Below, one piece after another: positions 1 to 5,989 of a stretch of 11,630 nt of DNA (positions within the stretch are counted from its first letter, which is position 1; each line of letters starts with the position of its first letter). The DNA is taken from positions 1 to 11,630 of the forward strand of contig CALAKR010000029.1 of the NCBI GenBank assembly GCA_937923225.1. Reading direction: 5' to 3'. Source of the DNA: an uncultured Aquabacterium sp. GTDB lineage: Bacteria > Pseudomonadota > Gammaproteobacteria > Burkholderiales > Burkholderiaceae_C. The notes under the pieces were generated by a model, which saw nothing but the letters and a program-made list of their open reading frames with translations, had not been told where the DNA came from and made no database searches. The position numbers were made by a program, and so were the translations under genes.

Positions 1-361
1 CCCGCAGCACCACGCGCAACGCAGCCAGTTGGCCCGCGGTGCCCGCACCCACGGCCCCTTCGGCCACGCGAACCTTGATGCGCTGGAAGATCTCTCCGGC
101 CAGGAACTCGGTGGTGGTGTTGCGACCCTTGAACACAGGCAGTTCATCAAGGTTCTGGTAGTTGAACTCGGCCAGCACATCGCGCAGCAGCTCCAATGCC
201 AGGCCGATGTCGCACACCAAGCCGTTGTCATCGAGTTGAGGCCGACGGAACTCGATCTCCACACCATAGGTGGCGCCATGCACCTTCTGGGCAGGCCCGA
301 AGACCTCTCCGCGGAAACTGTGGGCGATCATGAAGTGGTCCGAAACGGCAAGGCTGTACAT
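1..361 (-). CDS. Divergent 6-pyruvoyl-tetrahydropterin synthase/QueD-fold protein (partial, C-terminus off window)
   Basis: The first 120 residues are visible; the gene starts at ATG 361 and runs off the left edge. The fold is recognisable as the COG0720 T-fold family: an N-terminal AHS (His14), then a VHGATY segment (residues 27-32), a VCDIG strand (49-53), NLDE (70-73) and TTTEF (82-86). In QueD and PTPS enzymes three histidines bind zinc (one in AAH, two in HGH). Here His14 and His28 remain, but the second histidine of HGH is Ala30. The catalytic Asp-His pair (LDHH in QueD) reads LDE, and no cysteine sits just before HGA. The active site is therefore not that of a standard QueD, and the reaction is unknown. 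It follows the dehydrogenase gene by 13 nt, with AGAAGAG upstream as a possible ribosome site, so it is part of the ribA-led operon. A second, more normal QueD is encoded at 9129-9500, which argues that this copy does something else. Family assignment is fairly sure; function is not. Confidence 0.85.
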   Translation of the reverse strand, partial: MYSLAVSDHFMIAHSFRGEVFGPAQKVHGATYGVEIEFRRPQLDDNGLVCDIGLALELLRDVLAEFNYQNLDELPVFKGRNTTTEFLAGEIFQRIKVRVAEGAVGAGTAGQLAALRVVLR

Positions 362-374
362 GGGTAGGCTCTTC

Positions 375-1373
375 TCAGTTGTAGTCAATGACGTGGCAAA
401 GCTCGGCGCCGGGGGATTCCACCAGACGCGGCAAGGTGTGGGGCAGATGCTCGAAGCGGCTCTCGCCCGTGAGGAAGTGGTCGAACACAGGATCGGCCAG
501 CAGATCCAGGGCCAGGGCCAGGCGGCGCTGATAGGTCCAGCGGGCGCGCTGGGCCGTGGCCACCGCACCAACCTGGGATGAGCGCAGGTTTAAGCGCTTG
601 GCGTGGAAAGCCTCGCCCAGGGGCACGCTGACAGGGCGATCGCCGTACCAGCTCATCTCCAGCACCGTGGCTTCGAAACCGGCGATGCGCAAGGCGGTGG
701 CCAGGCCCTCGGGGTGGCCGCTCGCATGGATGACCAGGTCAGCATCCGGCGACGCATCAGCAGGTAGCGCAAAGCGGCATCCCAGTCGTGCGGCCAAGTC
801 AGCGCGCGCGGGGTGGGTGTCGATCAGCTCGACCGATGTGCCAGGCACACGGGCCGCCAGCGCGGCCACCAGGCCGCCGACCACGCCAGCACCGACCACG
901 GCGATGCGGTCGCCCAGACGCGGTGCGGCATCCCACAGGCCATTGACGGCGGTCTCCATGTTGGCGGCCAGCACGGCGCGTGCGTCGGGCACGGCATCCG
1001 GCAACAAGGTGACGGCATCCACCGGCACGATGTAGAGGTCCTGGTGCGGGTGCAGGCAGAACACGCGCTGGCCCAGCAAATGGGCCGGGCCCGCCTCCAC
1101 ACGGCCGACAGAGGCATAGCCGTACTTCACCGGGCCGGGGAAATCGCCCTCCTGAAAGGGGCAGCGCATGGCCTGCCATTGGCTGGCTGGCACCCCACCG
1201 CGAAACACCAGGCTTTCCGTGCCGCGGCTGATGCCGCTGCGCAAGGCCTTGACCAGCACTTCACCCGGAGCGGGTTCGCGCAGCGTCGTGCTGCGGATCT
1301 CGCCATGGCCAGGAGACACCACCCAGAATGCATGTCCGTCCAATCGAGCATTGGAACGATGCGGCTCACTCAT
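375..1373 (-). CDS. Medium-chain (zinc-type) alcohol dehydrogenase-like oxidoreductase without canonical zinc cysteine
   Basis: A 332-residue protein of the medium-chain dehydrogenase/reductase superfamily. The N-terminal GroES-like part carries SGISRGTE (46-53), where classical zinc alcohol dehydrogenases have a Cys-Gly-x-Cys-Gly-type motif; the catalytic zinc cysteine is serine. A YGYASVGRV segment (84-92) and FCLHPHQ (105-111) follow. A Rossmann motif GAGVVG (161-166) with an acidic LIDT at the end of the next strand (about 184-187) suggests NAD(H) binding. The cysteine lobe for the structural zinc is absent. BchC-like dehydrogenases share the SRGTE signature as I remember it, but I cannot assign a substrate. 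ATG 1373 gives an 8-nt overlap (ATGAGTGA) with the stop of the reductase gene upstream; an in-frame GTG at 1382 would add three residues and is the alternative. Translational coupling with the RibD-like reductase and the PTPS-fold gene implies a shared pathway, perhaps oxidising a side-chain hydroxyl of a pterin or pyrimidine intermediate. Confidence 0.85.
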   Translation of the reverse strand: MSEPHRSNARLDGHAFWVVSPGHGEIRSTTLREPAPGEVLVKALRSGISRGTESLVFRGGVPASQWQAMRCPFQEGDFPGPVKYGYASVGRVEAGPAHLLGQRVFCLHPHQDLYIVPVDAVTLLPDAVPDARAVLAANMETAVNGLWDAAPRLGDRIAVVGAGVVGGLVAALAARVPGTSVELIDTHPARADLAARLGCRFALPADASPDADLVIHASGHPEGLATALRIAGFEATVLEMSWYGDRPVSVPLGEAFHAKRLNLRSSQVGAVATAQRARWTYQRRLALALDLLADPVFDHFLTGESRFEHLPHTLPRLVESPGAELCHVIDYN

Positions 1374-2181
1374 GGAAGGCACACTCGATCATGGTGTCAT
1401 CGCCCAGCAGGAAGCGGCGCGTGCGCGGGCGCAGGCTGTGGGCCAGATCGTGGATCTCCGGCAGCACCAGGCTGGGCCGGCCGGAGCCGATGATCACCGG
1501 GGCCACGGTGATCTGCAGGCGATCGAGCGCGCCCGCCGCCAGGAAGCGCGACACGGTGATGCCGCCGCCCTCCACGAACAGCCAGTGCAGGCCACGCAGG
1601 GCCAGGACACGACGGATCTCGAACGGATCCAGGCCATGCTCACCGCGTGAAATGGGAATCACCTCGGCCTGCCCGCACCGTGGCTCACGGCCCATGCGGT
1701 CTGCAGCGACCAGCAGCAGTGTGGGCGCCTTGCCATCAGTGAACACCTTCTGGCTGCCATCGAGCCGCCGCTCAGGGTCCAGGATCACCCGGGTGGGGTG
1801 CTCGCCCGCGCACAGGCGCACGGTGAGCTGCGGGTCGTCATGCTGCACGGTGCTGGCGCCCACCAGCACGGCATCGGCGATGGCGCGCATGCGGTGGGTG
1901 TGCAGCAGGTCTTCATCACCACTCAACCAGCGCGACACGCCGCAGGTGGTGGCGATGCGCCCGTCCAGGCTCTGCGCCAGGTGGCCCACCACGTAGGTAC
2001 TGCCGCGTCGGCGCATGGCGCACAGAGGGCCGTACAAGGCATGCAGCAGCGATTCGCCATCCAGGAAGGGCACGCCACCTTCCCCCGGGGCGCCCTGACG
2101 GAGCAAGGCCTGCCAGGCCGGATCTTCGCCATGCAGCGCGACCGTGCCGGGCGGGCTCAGCAGCTCGGTGGCGGCCGTCAT
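1366..2181 (-). CDS. Stand-alone RibD C-terminal-type pyrimidine reductase
   Basis: A 271-residue protein with the dihydrofolate-reductase-like RibD C-terminal fold. Signatures are GHLAQSLDGRIAT (66-78), RAIADAVLVGAST (99-111) followed by HDDPQLTVR (114-122), PTRVILDP (129-136), FVEGGG (202-207) and a C-terminal VAPVIIGSG (226-234). In bifunctional RibD this domain reduces the ribose of the aminopyrimidine phosphate to ribityl with NADPH. The N-terminal ~60 residues contain neither the HAE nor the PCxxxC zinc motif of the RibD deaminase, so only the reductase is present. Stand-alone reductases that act before deamination are known in fungi (Rib7) and archaea; by analogy this enzyme could act directly on the RibA product, which is inference. 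Its start at 2181 overlaps the stop of the glucosyltransferase gene by 4 nt (ATGA), and its own stop overlaps the dehydrogenase start. It could also be a RibD-like reductase with a different nitrogen-heterocycle substrate. Confidence 0.85.
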   Translation of the reverse strand: MTAATELLSPPGTVALHGEDPAWQALLRQGAPGEGGVPFLDGESLLHALYGPLCAMRRRGSTYVVGHLAQSLDGRIATTCGVSRWLSGDEDLLHTHRMRAIADAVLVGASTVQHDDPQLTVRLCAGEHPTRVILDPERRLDGSQKVFTDGKAPTLLLVAADRMGREPRCGQAEVIPISRGEHGLDPFEIRRVLALRGLHWLFVEGGGITVSRFLAAGALDRLQITVAPVIIGSGRPSLVLPEIHDLAHSLRPRTRRFLLGDDTMIECAFHE

Positions 2182-3995
2182 TCTGCACGGCCCCCCGCCG
2201 CTACTGCAGCGCCAGCTGTAACGGCAGCTTGCGTGAGTTCGCTCTGGCCGAAGGGGGTGAACAGCACGGCGTACTCCGGCTTGTGCGGCAGCCGAGCCTC
2301 TTCAGGGATACGGCACAGGCGGCTTTCGGTCAACCAGCGGCCCAGGCGCGGATCAGCCGTGACCACCGCCAGCGGGATCGAGGCGCTCAAGCCCACCACA
2401 AAAGGCAGCCACAGCCAGAACGTGGCGGGGAACACCTGCCAGAAGGCCAGGCCCAGCACAAGGCCCAGTGTGGTGTGCAGCCATAGGCGGCGCGATGCAT
2501 CCGCCCATGACAAACCCACCGCATCACGCTGCTGCGCCGCCCAGCCGATCTGCCGCCCGAAGGGCAGCCCCAGCATGAACAAGGTGATGGACACCGCCAC
2601 GATGGGCGCCATCAGCACGGAGAACACCAGCTCCATCAGGGCACTGATCAGTACGCGCCCGGTGCCGCCGTACTCACTGCGCAACTCGGGGCGCAGCAGC
2701 ACGTCGCCCAGGGTAGCGAACTTCGGTGCGAAACACATGGTCATCGTGGTCGCGAAGAGCACTTGGAACAGTGTGATGTCCACCGGCAGATCACGCAGCA
2801 GGCCCAGGGCAATCATGCCCAGCCAGGCTGGCGCGCCCACGTACATCGCGATGGCCAGCCACAGCTGTGCACGGCTCACGGGCAGCAGGCCGGGCATGCG
2901 CAGCAGCTTGAGATACTGCAGGTTGCCCTGGCACCAGCGCAGGTCGCGGCGGATGAACTCGGGCATGGTGGGCGGGTTCTCTTCCCAGCTGCCGTCTTCT
3001 TCAGGCAGCACGCGAACCTCGTAGCCGGCGCGGCGCATCAGCACGGCTTCGAGCTGGTCATGGCTGAGCACGTGGCCGCTCAAGGGGCCCTTGCCCGGCA
3101 ACAGCGGCAGGTGGCAATGCTCGATGAAGGGTGCCAGACGGATGATGGCGTTGTGCCCCCAGTAGGGACCGCAATCGCCCTGCCAGCTGGCCGCACCCAG
3201 CGTGTATGAGCGCATGCCCAGGCGCATGCCGAACTGGAAGATGCGCGCGAAGGGACTGGTGCTGGGCAGGCCCGTCACCAGGGTCTGCAGAATGCCGATC
3301 TGCGGCTGCGCCTGCATGATGCGCACCAGGCGCAGCATGGCGGCCGATGTCATCACGCTGTCGGCATCGAGCACGAGGGCGAAGCGGTGCTGGCTGCCCC
3401 AGCGATCGCAGAAATCACGGATGTTGCCGGCCTTGTACCCTTCGTGCGTTTCGCGCCGGCGGTAGGTGATCTTCAGTTGGCTGCCAAAGCGGTCGGTGAG
3501 CCGGGCGGCCACCAGCCTCTCGCCGTGGATGATCTCGGTGTCATCGCTGTCGCTCAGCATGTACAGGTGGAACCACGGCGCGTGGCCGGAGCGCTGCAGG
3601 CCTTCGAGCATGAAGCCCAGGTTGCGCTCCAGGCGCTCGGTGTCTTCATGGCGGATGCACACCAGCAACGCGGTGGACTGTGTGATCGGCTCGGTGCCGG
3701 TGATGCTGCGCAGGTGCGGCGCCACCTCGGCGGCGGCATCCCGCGAGAAGTGCATCAGCCAGAAGCCGATCACGGCATTCCAGAAGCCGATGGTGGTCCA
3801 CGGCAGCGTGATGGCGAACAGCAGCATGATGCCGATGCCCAGGGTATCGACGCCGCCGTCGAACAAGGCCCCGCCCATCAGCGCCATCAGCGCCAGCGAG
3901 GTGGTGATGACCAAAGTGAGGAACACCTGGCGACGACGGCGCAAGGTGGCTTGGGCAGCCACCGAGGCCGCCATGTGTTGAAACGCGCTCAGCAT
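2178..3995 (-). CDS. OpgH/MdoH-type membrane glucosyltransferase (GT2 family)
   Basis: A 605-residue inner-membrane glycosyltransferase. Two or three N-terminal membrane segments (about 24-43, 50-82) precede a cytoplasmic GT2 domain. Further hydrophobic segments lie at about 377-400, 405-425, 446-478 and 506-546. The GT domain has the UDP-sugar aspartates in SDSDD (148-152) and LDAD (209-212), the family hallmark WGHNAIIR (279-286), the catalytic-type SHDQLEA (311-317), ENPPT (339-343) and the R-x-x-R-W acceptor motif RRDLRW (349-354). These closely match OpgH, which polymerises glucose from UDP-glucose into osmoregulated periplasmic glucans. E. coli OpgH is about 847 residues, so this is a short form lacking most of the long N-terminal cytoplasmic region. 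OpgH normally pairs with OpgG; no opgG is visible here. The gene instead starts 11 nt after ribA and overlaps the reductase by 4 nt. It may glycosylate or export a product of this pathway, or simply be an OPG synthase co-transcribed with unrelated genes. Confidence 0.85.
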   Translation of the reverse strand: MLSAFQHMAASVAAQATLRRRRQVFLTLVITTSLALMALMGGALFDGGVDTLGIGIMLLFAITLPWTTIGFWNAVIGFWLMHFSRDAAAEVAPHLRSITGTEPITQSTALLVCIRHEDTERLERNLGFMLEGLQRSGHAPWFHLYMLSDSDDTEIIHGERLVAARLTDRFGSQLKITYRRRETHEGYKAGNIRDFCDRWGSQHRFALVLDADSVMTSAAMLRLVRIMQAQPQIGILQTLVTGLPSTSPFARIFQFGMRLGMRSYTLGAASWQGDCGPYWGHNAIIRLAPFIEHCHLPLLPGKGPLSGHVLSHDQLEAVLMRRAGYEVRVLPEEDGSWEENPPTMPEFIRRDLRWCQGNLQYLKLLRMPGLLPVSRAQLWLAIAMYVGAPAWLGMIALGLLRDLPVDITLFQVLFATTMTMCFAPKFATLGDVLLRPELRSEYGGTGRVLISALMELVFSVLMAPIVAVSITLFMLGLPFGRQIGWAAQQRDAVGLSWADASRRLWLHTTLGLVLGLAFWQVFPATFWLWLPFVVGLSASIPLAVVTADPRLGRWLTESRLCRIPEEARLPHKPEYAVLFTPFGQSELTQAAVTAGAAVAAGGRAE

Positions 3996-4006
3996 GCCGA
4001 CTGCCC

Positions 4007-4657
4007 TTACTCGCTGATGGCCATGGATTGGGGCAAGGCGTGGCCCATGCGGGTGCGCTTGGCTTCGAAGTAGCCCACCGAATGCTGGTTGGGCACGGTG
4101 ATGACGGGCCGGCGCTTGTCGACCTTCACGCCCAGGGCTGCCAGCTTGGCCACCTTGTCGGGGTTGTTGGTCATCAGGCTGATGCTGGGCACGCCGAAGT
4201 GGGCCAGCATCTCGGGCACGACCTCGTAGGAGCGGGCGTCATCAGGCAAGCCCAGCATGCGGTTGGCGTCCACGGTGTCGTAGCCGCGTGATTGCAGGTG
4301 GTAGGCGCGGATCTTGTTGGTCAGGCCGATGCCGCGGCCTTCCTGGCGCAGGTAGAGGATGATGCCGGCGCCCATGCGCACGATCTCGGCCATGGCCTTG
4401 TCGAGTTGGTCGCCGCAATCGCATTTGAGCGAGCGGAACACCTCGCCGGTGATGCACTCGGAGTGCACCCGCACCGGCAGGCCGGTCTGGCCGATCACAT
4501 CACCATGCACCAGCGCCACGTGCTCGCGGAAACCTTCCGTGCCGTCACGGCTGGTGGTGCGAAACACGTGCATGGAGAACAAGCCATGCTCGGTGGGTAA
4601 ATCAGAAGACGCCAGCCATTGGGAATGACGGGAGGACAACGCGGTGGGACTGGACAT
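4007..4657 (-). CDS. ribA: GTP cyclohydrolase II
   Basis: A 216-residue stand-alone GTP cyclohydrolase II, the length of the free-standing family (E. coli RibA 196). It opens GTP to 2,5-diamino-6-ribosylamino-pyrimidinone 5'-phosphate, formate and pyrophosphate. Zinc ligands are Cys68 (HSECITGE), Cys79 and Cys81 (CDCG). The nucleotide-site motifs RQEGRGIGL (104-112) and NKIRAY (114-119) are intact, as are GYDTVDAN (125-132) and TNNPDK (163-168). Tyr102, equivalent to E. coli Tyr105, is retained. Replacement of that residue by Met is known to give a formamido product instead, so normal GCH II chemistry is expected. ATG 4657 has AGGA about 11 nt upstream. It is the first gene of the minus-strand operon and opens a pathway rather than completing riboflavin synthesis. 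No RibB domain is fused, and no FMN riboswitch is recognisable upstream. Whether the genome also has a ribBA fusion for riboflavin cannot be seen here. Confidence 0.95.
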   Translation of the reverse strand: MSSPTALSSRHSQWLASSDLPTEHGLFSMHVFRTTSRDGTEGFREHVALVHGDVIGQTGLPVRVHSECITGEVFRSLKCDCGDQLDKAMAEIVRMGAGIILYLRQEGRGIGLTNKIRAYHLQSRGYDTVDANRMLGLPDDARSYEVVPEMLAHFGVPSISLMTNNPDKVAKLAALGVKVDKRRPVITVPNQHSVGYFEAKRTRMGHALPQSMAISE

Positions 4658-4735
4658 ATTGATTTAATTCCTGCTGGCGCGTGTGCAGCGCGTGGTGGAC
4701 CTTTCAGAGGCTTACCGGTCAAGGGACCAGATCGC

Positions 4736-4748
4736 ATATTCAGAATAT
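4736..4748. promoter_or_regulatory. Perfect 13-bp palindrome, candidate operator for the ribA operon
   Basis: ATATTC-A-GAATAT is a perfect inverted repeat with a one-base centre, 78 bp upstream of the ribA start codon. Its AT-rich half-sites contrast with the GC-rich genome, as for a dimeric repressor or activator site. The binding protein is unknown. A related core, GAATATTC, occurs at 5052-5059 on the flavodoxin side. Confidence 0.4.
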
Positions 4749-4756
4749 CCGCCGGA

Positions 4757-4780
4757 TCACGACTCGTCACGCGAATCACG
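4757..4780. repeat. Three phased TCACG direct repeats upstream of ribA
   Basis: TCACG occurs at 4757-4761, 4767-4771 and 4776-4780, with start-to-start spacing of 10 and 9 bp, close to one helical turn. Read on the ribA strand these are three CGTGA boxes beginning 8 bp beyond the 13-bp palindrome. Iterated face-of-helix boxes of this kind often bind activators; no family can be named. Confidence 0.35.
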
Positions 4781-5010
4781 CAATAGCCCCGGACGCCATA
4801 GTTTGTTACATTCAAAAACGACTAAATGGAGCGGTCTTCATATTTTCAGCCATCTGCCCGATAGCGCATCTCACCACGCCATATCCTTTGTCATAACGAT
4901 ATGCGTATTTCCGGAAAGGTCTTTCACCCCCCCTGTTTGGGGGATTCCTAGTTACTGGTTGAGATATTGAACAGCGACACGCCAAGCCGATTCCAATAAA
5001 TGCTGGGGAT

Positions 5011-5070
5011 GGCTGAATACCGTTGAACGGCAATACCTGGACGGGTTGGCCGAATATTCAGTGAACGGCA
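5011..5070. repeat. Imperfect direct repeat (2 x ~23 bp) with internal palindromes
   Basis: Two copies of a GGCyGAATA...TGAACGGCA element lie at 5011-5032 and 5048-5070, starting 37 bp apart and differing by a one-base indel. The first copy contains a perfect CCGTT-G-AACGG palindrome (5020-5030) and the second the octamer GAATATTC (5052-5059). They lie 87-146 bp upstream of the flavodoxin start. They could be paired operator sites for either divergent gene; this is inference from repeat structure alone. Confidence 0.4.
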
Positions 5071-5142
5071 TGTCGCTAGCCGGCGGCTTTTTCCGGTACT
5101 TCGATGGCGCAGGGCATGGCGGAAAACACGGCGCCGCTCGCC

Positions 5143-5148
5143 TATGCT
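5143..5148 (+). promoter_or_regulatory. Possible -10 box (TATGCT) for the flavodoxin gene
   Basis: TATGCT sits 8 bp before the ATG at 5157, which would place transcription start at about 5155 and give an almost leaderless mRNA. This agrees with the lack of any Shine-Dalgarno sequence before that ATG. No good -35 box is seen at the matching distance, so the call is weak. Confidence 0.25.
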
Positions 5149-5156
5149 TCACACCC

Positions 5157-5657
5157 ATGAGCACGCCCAAAACCCTGCTGATCGTCTACCACTCCCAGAC
5201 CGGCGGCACCCACCAGATGGCGCGCGCCGCGCGGGACGGCGCACTGGCCGAGGAAGGCGTGTCGGTGCGCCTGCTGCATGCTACCGAGGCAAAGGCCGAT
5301 GACGTGCTGGCCGCCGACGGGCTGGTGTTCGCCACCCCGGAGAACCTGGCCGCCATCAGCGGGCAACTCAAGGACTTCTTCGACCGCAGCTACTACGCGG
5401 TGCTGGACCACATCAACGGCCGCCCCTATGCAGCGCTGATATGTGCCGGCAGCGACGGGCACAACGCCGCGCGCCAGATCGAGCGCATCGCCACCGGCTG
5501 GCGGCTCAAGCCCGTGGCCGAGCCCTTGATCGTCTGCACGCACGCGCAAACGCCCGAAGCCATCCTGGCCCCCAAGCAGATCGGGGAGGATGATCTGGAG
5601 CGCTGCCGGGCTCTGGGCGAATCGCTGGCGGCGGGGCTGGTGCTGGGCGTGTTCTAA
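5157..5657 (+). CDS. Flavodoxin-fold NAD(P)H/FMN oxidoreductase family protein
   Basis: A 166-residue single-domain protein. LLIVYHSQTGGTHQMA (7-22) is the flavodoxin phosphate-binding loop, with SQTGGT at 13-18 cradling the FMN phosphate. LVFATPENLAAISGQL (56-71) followed by KDFFDR (72-77) matches the flavin-ring loop and following helix of WrbA/NADPH-dependent FMN reductase relatives. A final strand IVCTHAQ is near residue 122. It probably binds FMN and carries or accepts electrons; the partner is unknown. ATG 5157 is chosen because the flavodoxin fold begins there; upstream in-frame ATGs at 5046 and 5070 would add a tail without family character. It is divergent from the ribA operon, so the two may share control. 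A flavin-binding protein beside a GTP cyclohydrolase II gene may be functional or chance. Its stop lies 5 nt from the stop of the convergent small gene. Confidence 0.85.
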   Translation: MSTPKTLLIVYHSQTGGTHQMARAARDGALAEEGVSVRLLHATEAKADDVLAADGLVFATPENLAAISGQLKDFFDRSYYAVLDHINGRPYAALICAGSDGHNAARQIERIATGWRLKPVAEPLIVCTHAQTPEAILAPKQIGEDDLERCRALGESLAAGLVLGVF

Positions 5658-5662
5658 ACACC

Positions 5663-5917
5663 TCAGCCGCCTGCCTGGCGGTCGATCCATTGCGTGGCGA
5701 CGGCAAAGCCATGGTCCTGCGCATCCTGCATCAGGGCAAAGCGCTTGCCCTGGGGCGCCAGCGCCACCTCTTCCTCGGTTTCAGAGCCCCGCACGTAGGC
5801 GGTGGCCATGAACTGGCGCGCGCCAGCATCCCACGCGGTGACCACGCGGATGCGGAATCCGGCATGGGCGCCGATGGCTTCTTCGTGATCGCCGCTGTGG
5901 ATGATTTGATGATCCAT
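5663..5917 (-). CDS. Small hypothetical protein (84 aa)
   Basis: I do not recognise this family. The 84-residue soluble, acidic protein has no signal peptide, membrane segment or cysteine. A possible beta-rich core runs RIRVVTAW ... FMATAYVRG (residues 22-44), followed by an acidic SETEEEVAL stretch (45-53) and a C-terminal helix-like region. It is called as real because a strong GGGAG (5924-5928) sits 6 nt before ATG 5917, codon use is genomic in type, and it fills the space between two real genes. It lies 72 bp downstream of the serine hydrolase gene and may be the last gene of that operon, or have its own promoter. It ends 5 nt from the stop of the convergent flavodoxin gene. Confidence 0.7.
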   Translation of the reverse strand: MDHQIIHSGDHEEAIGAHAGFRIRVVTAWDAGARQFMATAYVRGSETEEEVALAPQGKRFALMQDAQDHGFAVATQWIDRQAGG

Positions 5918-5989
5918 GATGGGCTCCCGGTAAGCGATGCCATCTTAGGCAATGGCGCTAAACCGGGATGGCCCAGCGGCTTTGCCCTG

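Larger units (their letters stand above)
4658..5156. other. Divergent intergenic region between ribA and the flavodoxin gene
   Basis: This 499-bp stretch has no convincing gene. It is more AT-rich than its neighbours and holds the start signals of two divergent transcription units. I see several inverted and direct repeats (listed separately), a C7/G5 hairpin at 4927-4943 (CCCCC, TGTTT loop, GGGGG, no T-tract) and an ATATC/GATAT inverted repeat at 4881-4902. No consensus sigma-70 promoter with both boxes could be placed with confidence on either strand. Short ORFs through here have no recognisable protein signature. Confidence 0.7.

Noticed and set aside
1798..3024. Long plus-strand open frame (408 codons) opposite the reductase and glucosyltransferase genes
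   Set aside because: Its translation is low-complexity, rich in Arg/Ser/Pro, with no fold signature, while the opposite strand encodes clear enzymes with full motifs. It is a by-product of high GC content.
4927..4943. C-tract/G-tract hairpin as a rho-independent terminator
   Set aside because: No T-tract follows on either strand, and it lies between two divergent genes, where a terminator has no clear role.
4658..4980. FMN riboswitch upstream of ribA
   Set aside because: The conserved FMN aptamer segments could not be found on the ribA strand; the hairpins present are short and unrelated.
5076..5092. Terminator-like AGCC-GGC-GGCT stem followed by a T run upstream of the flavodoxin gene
   Set aside because: The stem is only four base pairs and no gene ends upstream on that strand, so there is no transcript for it to terminate.
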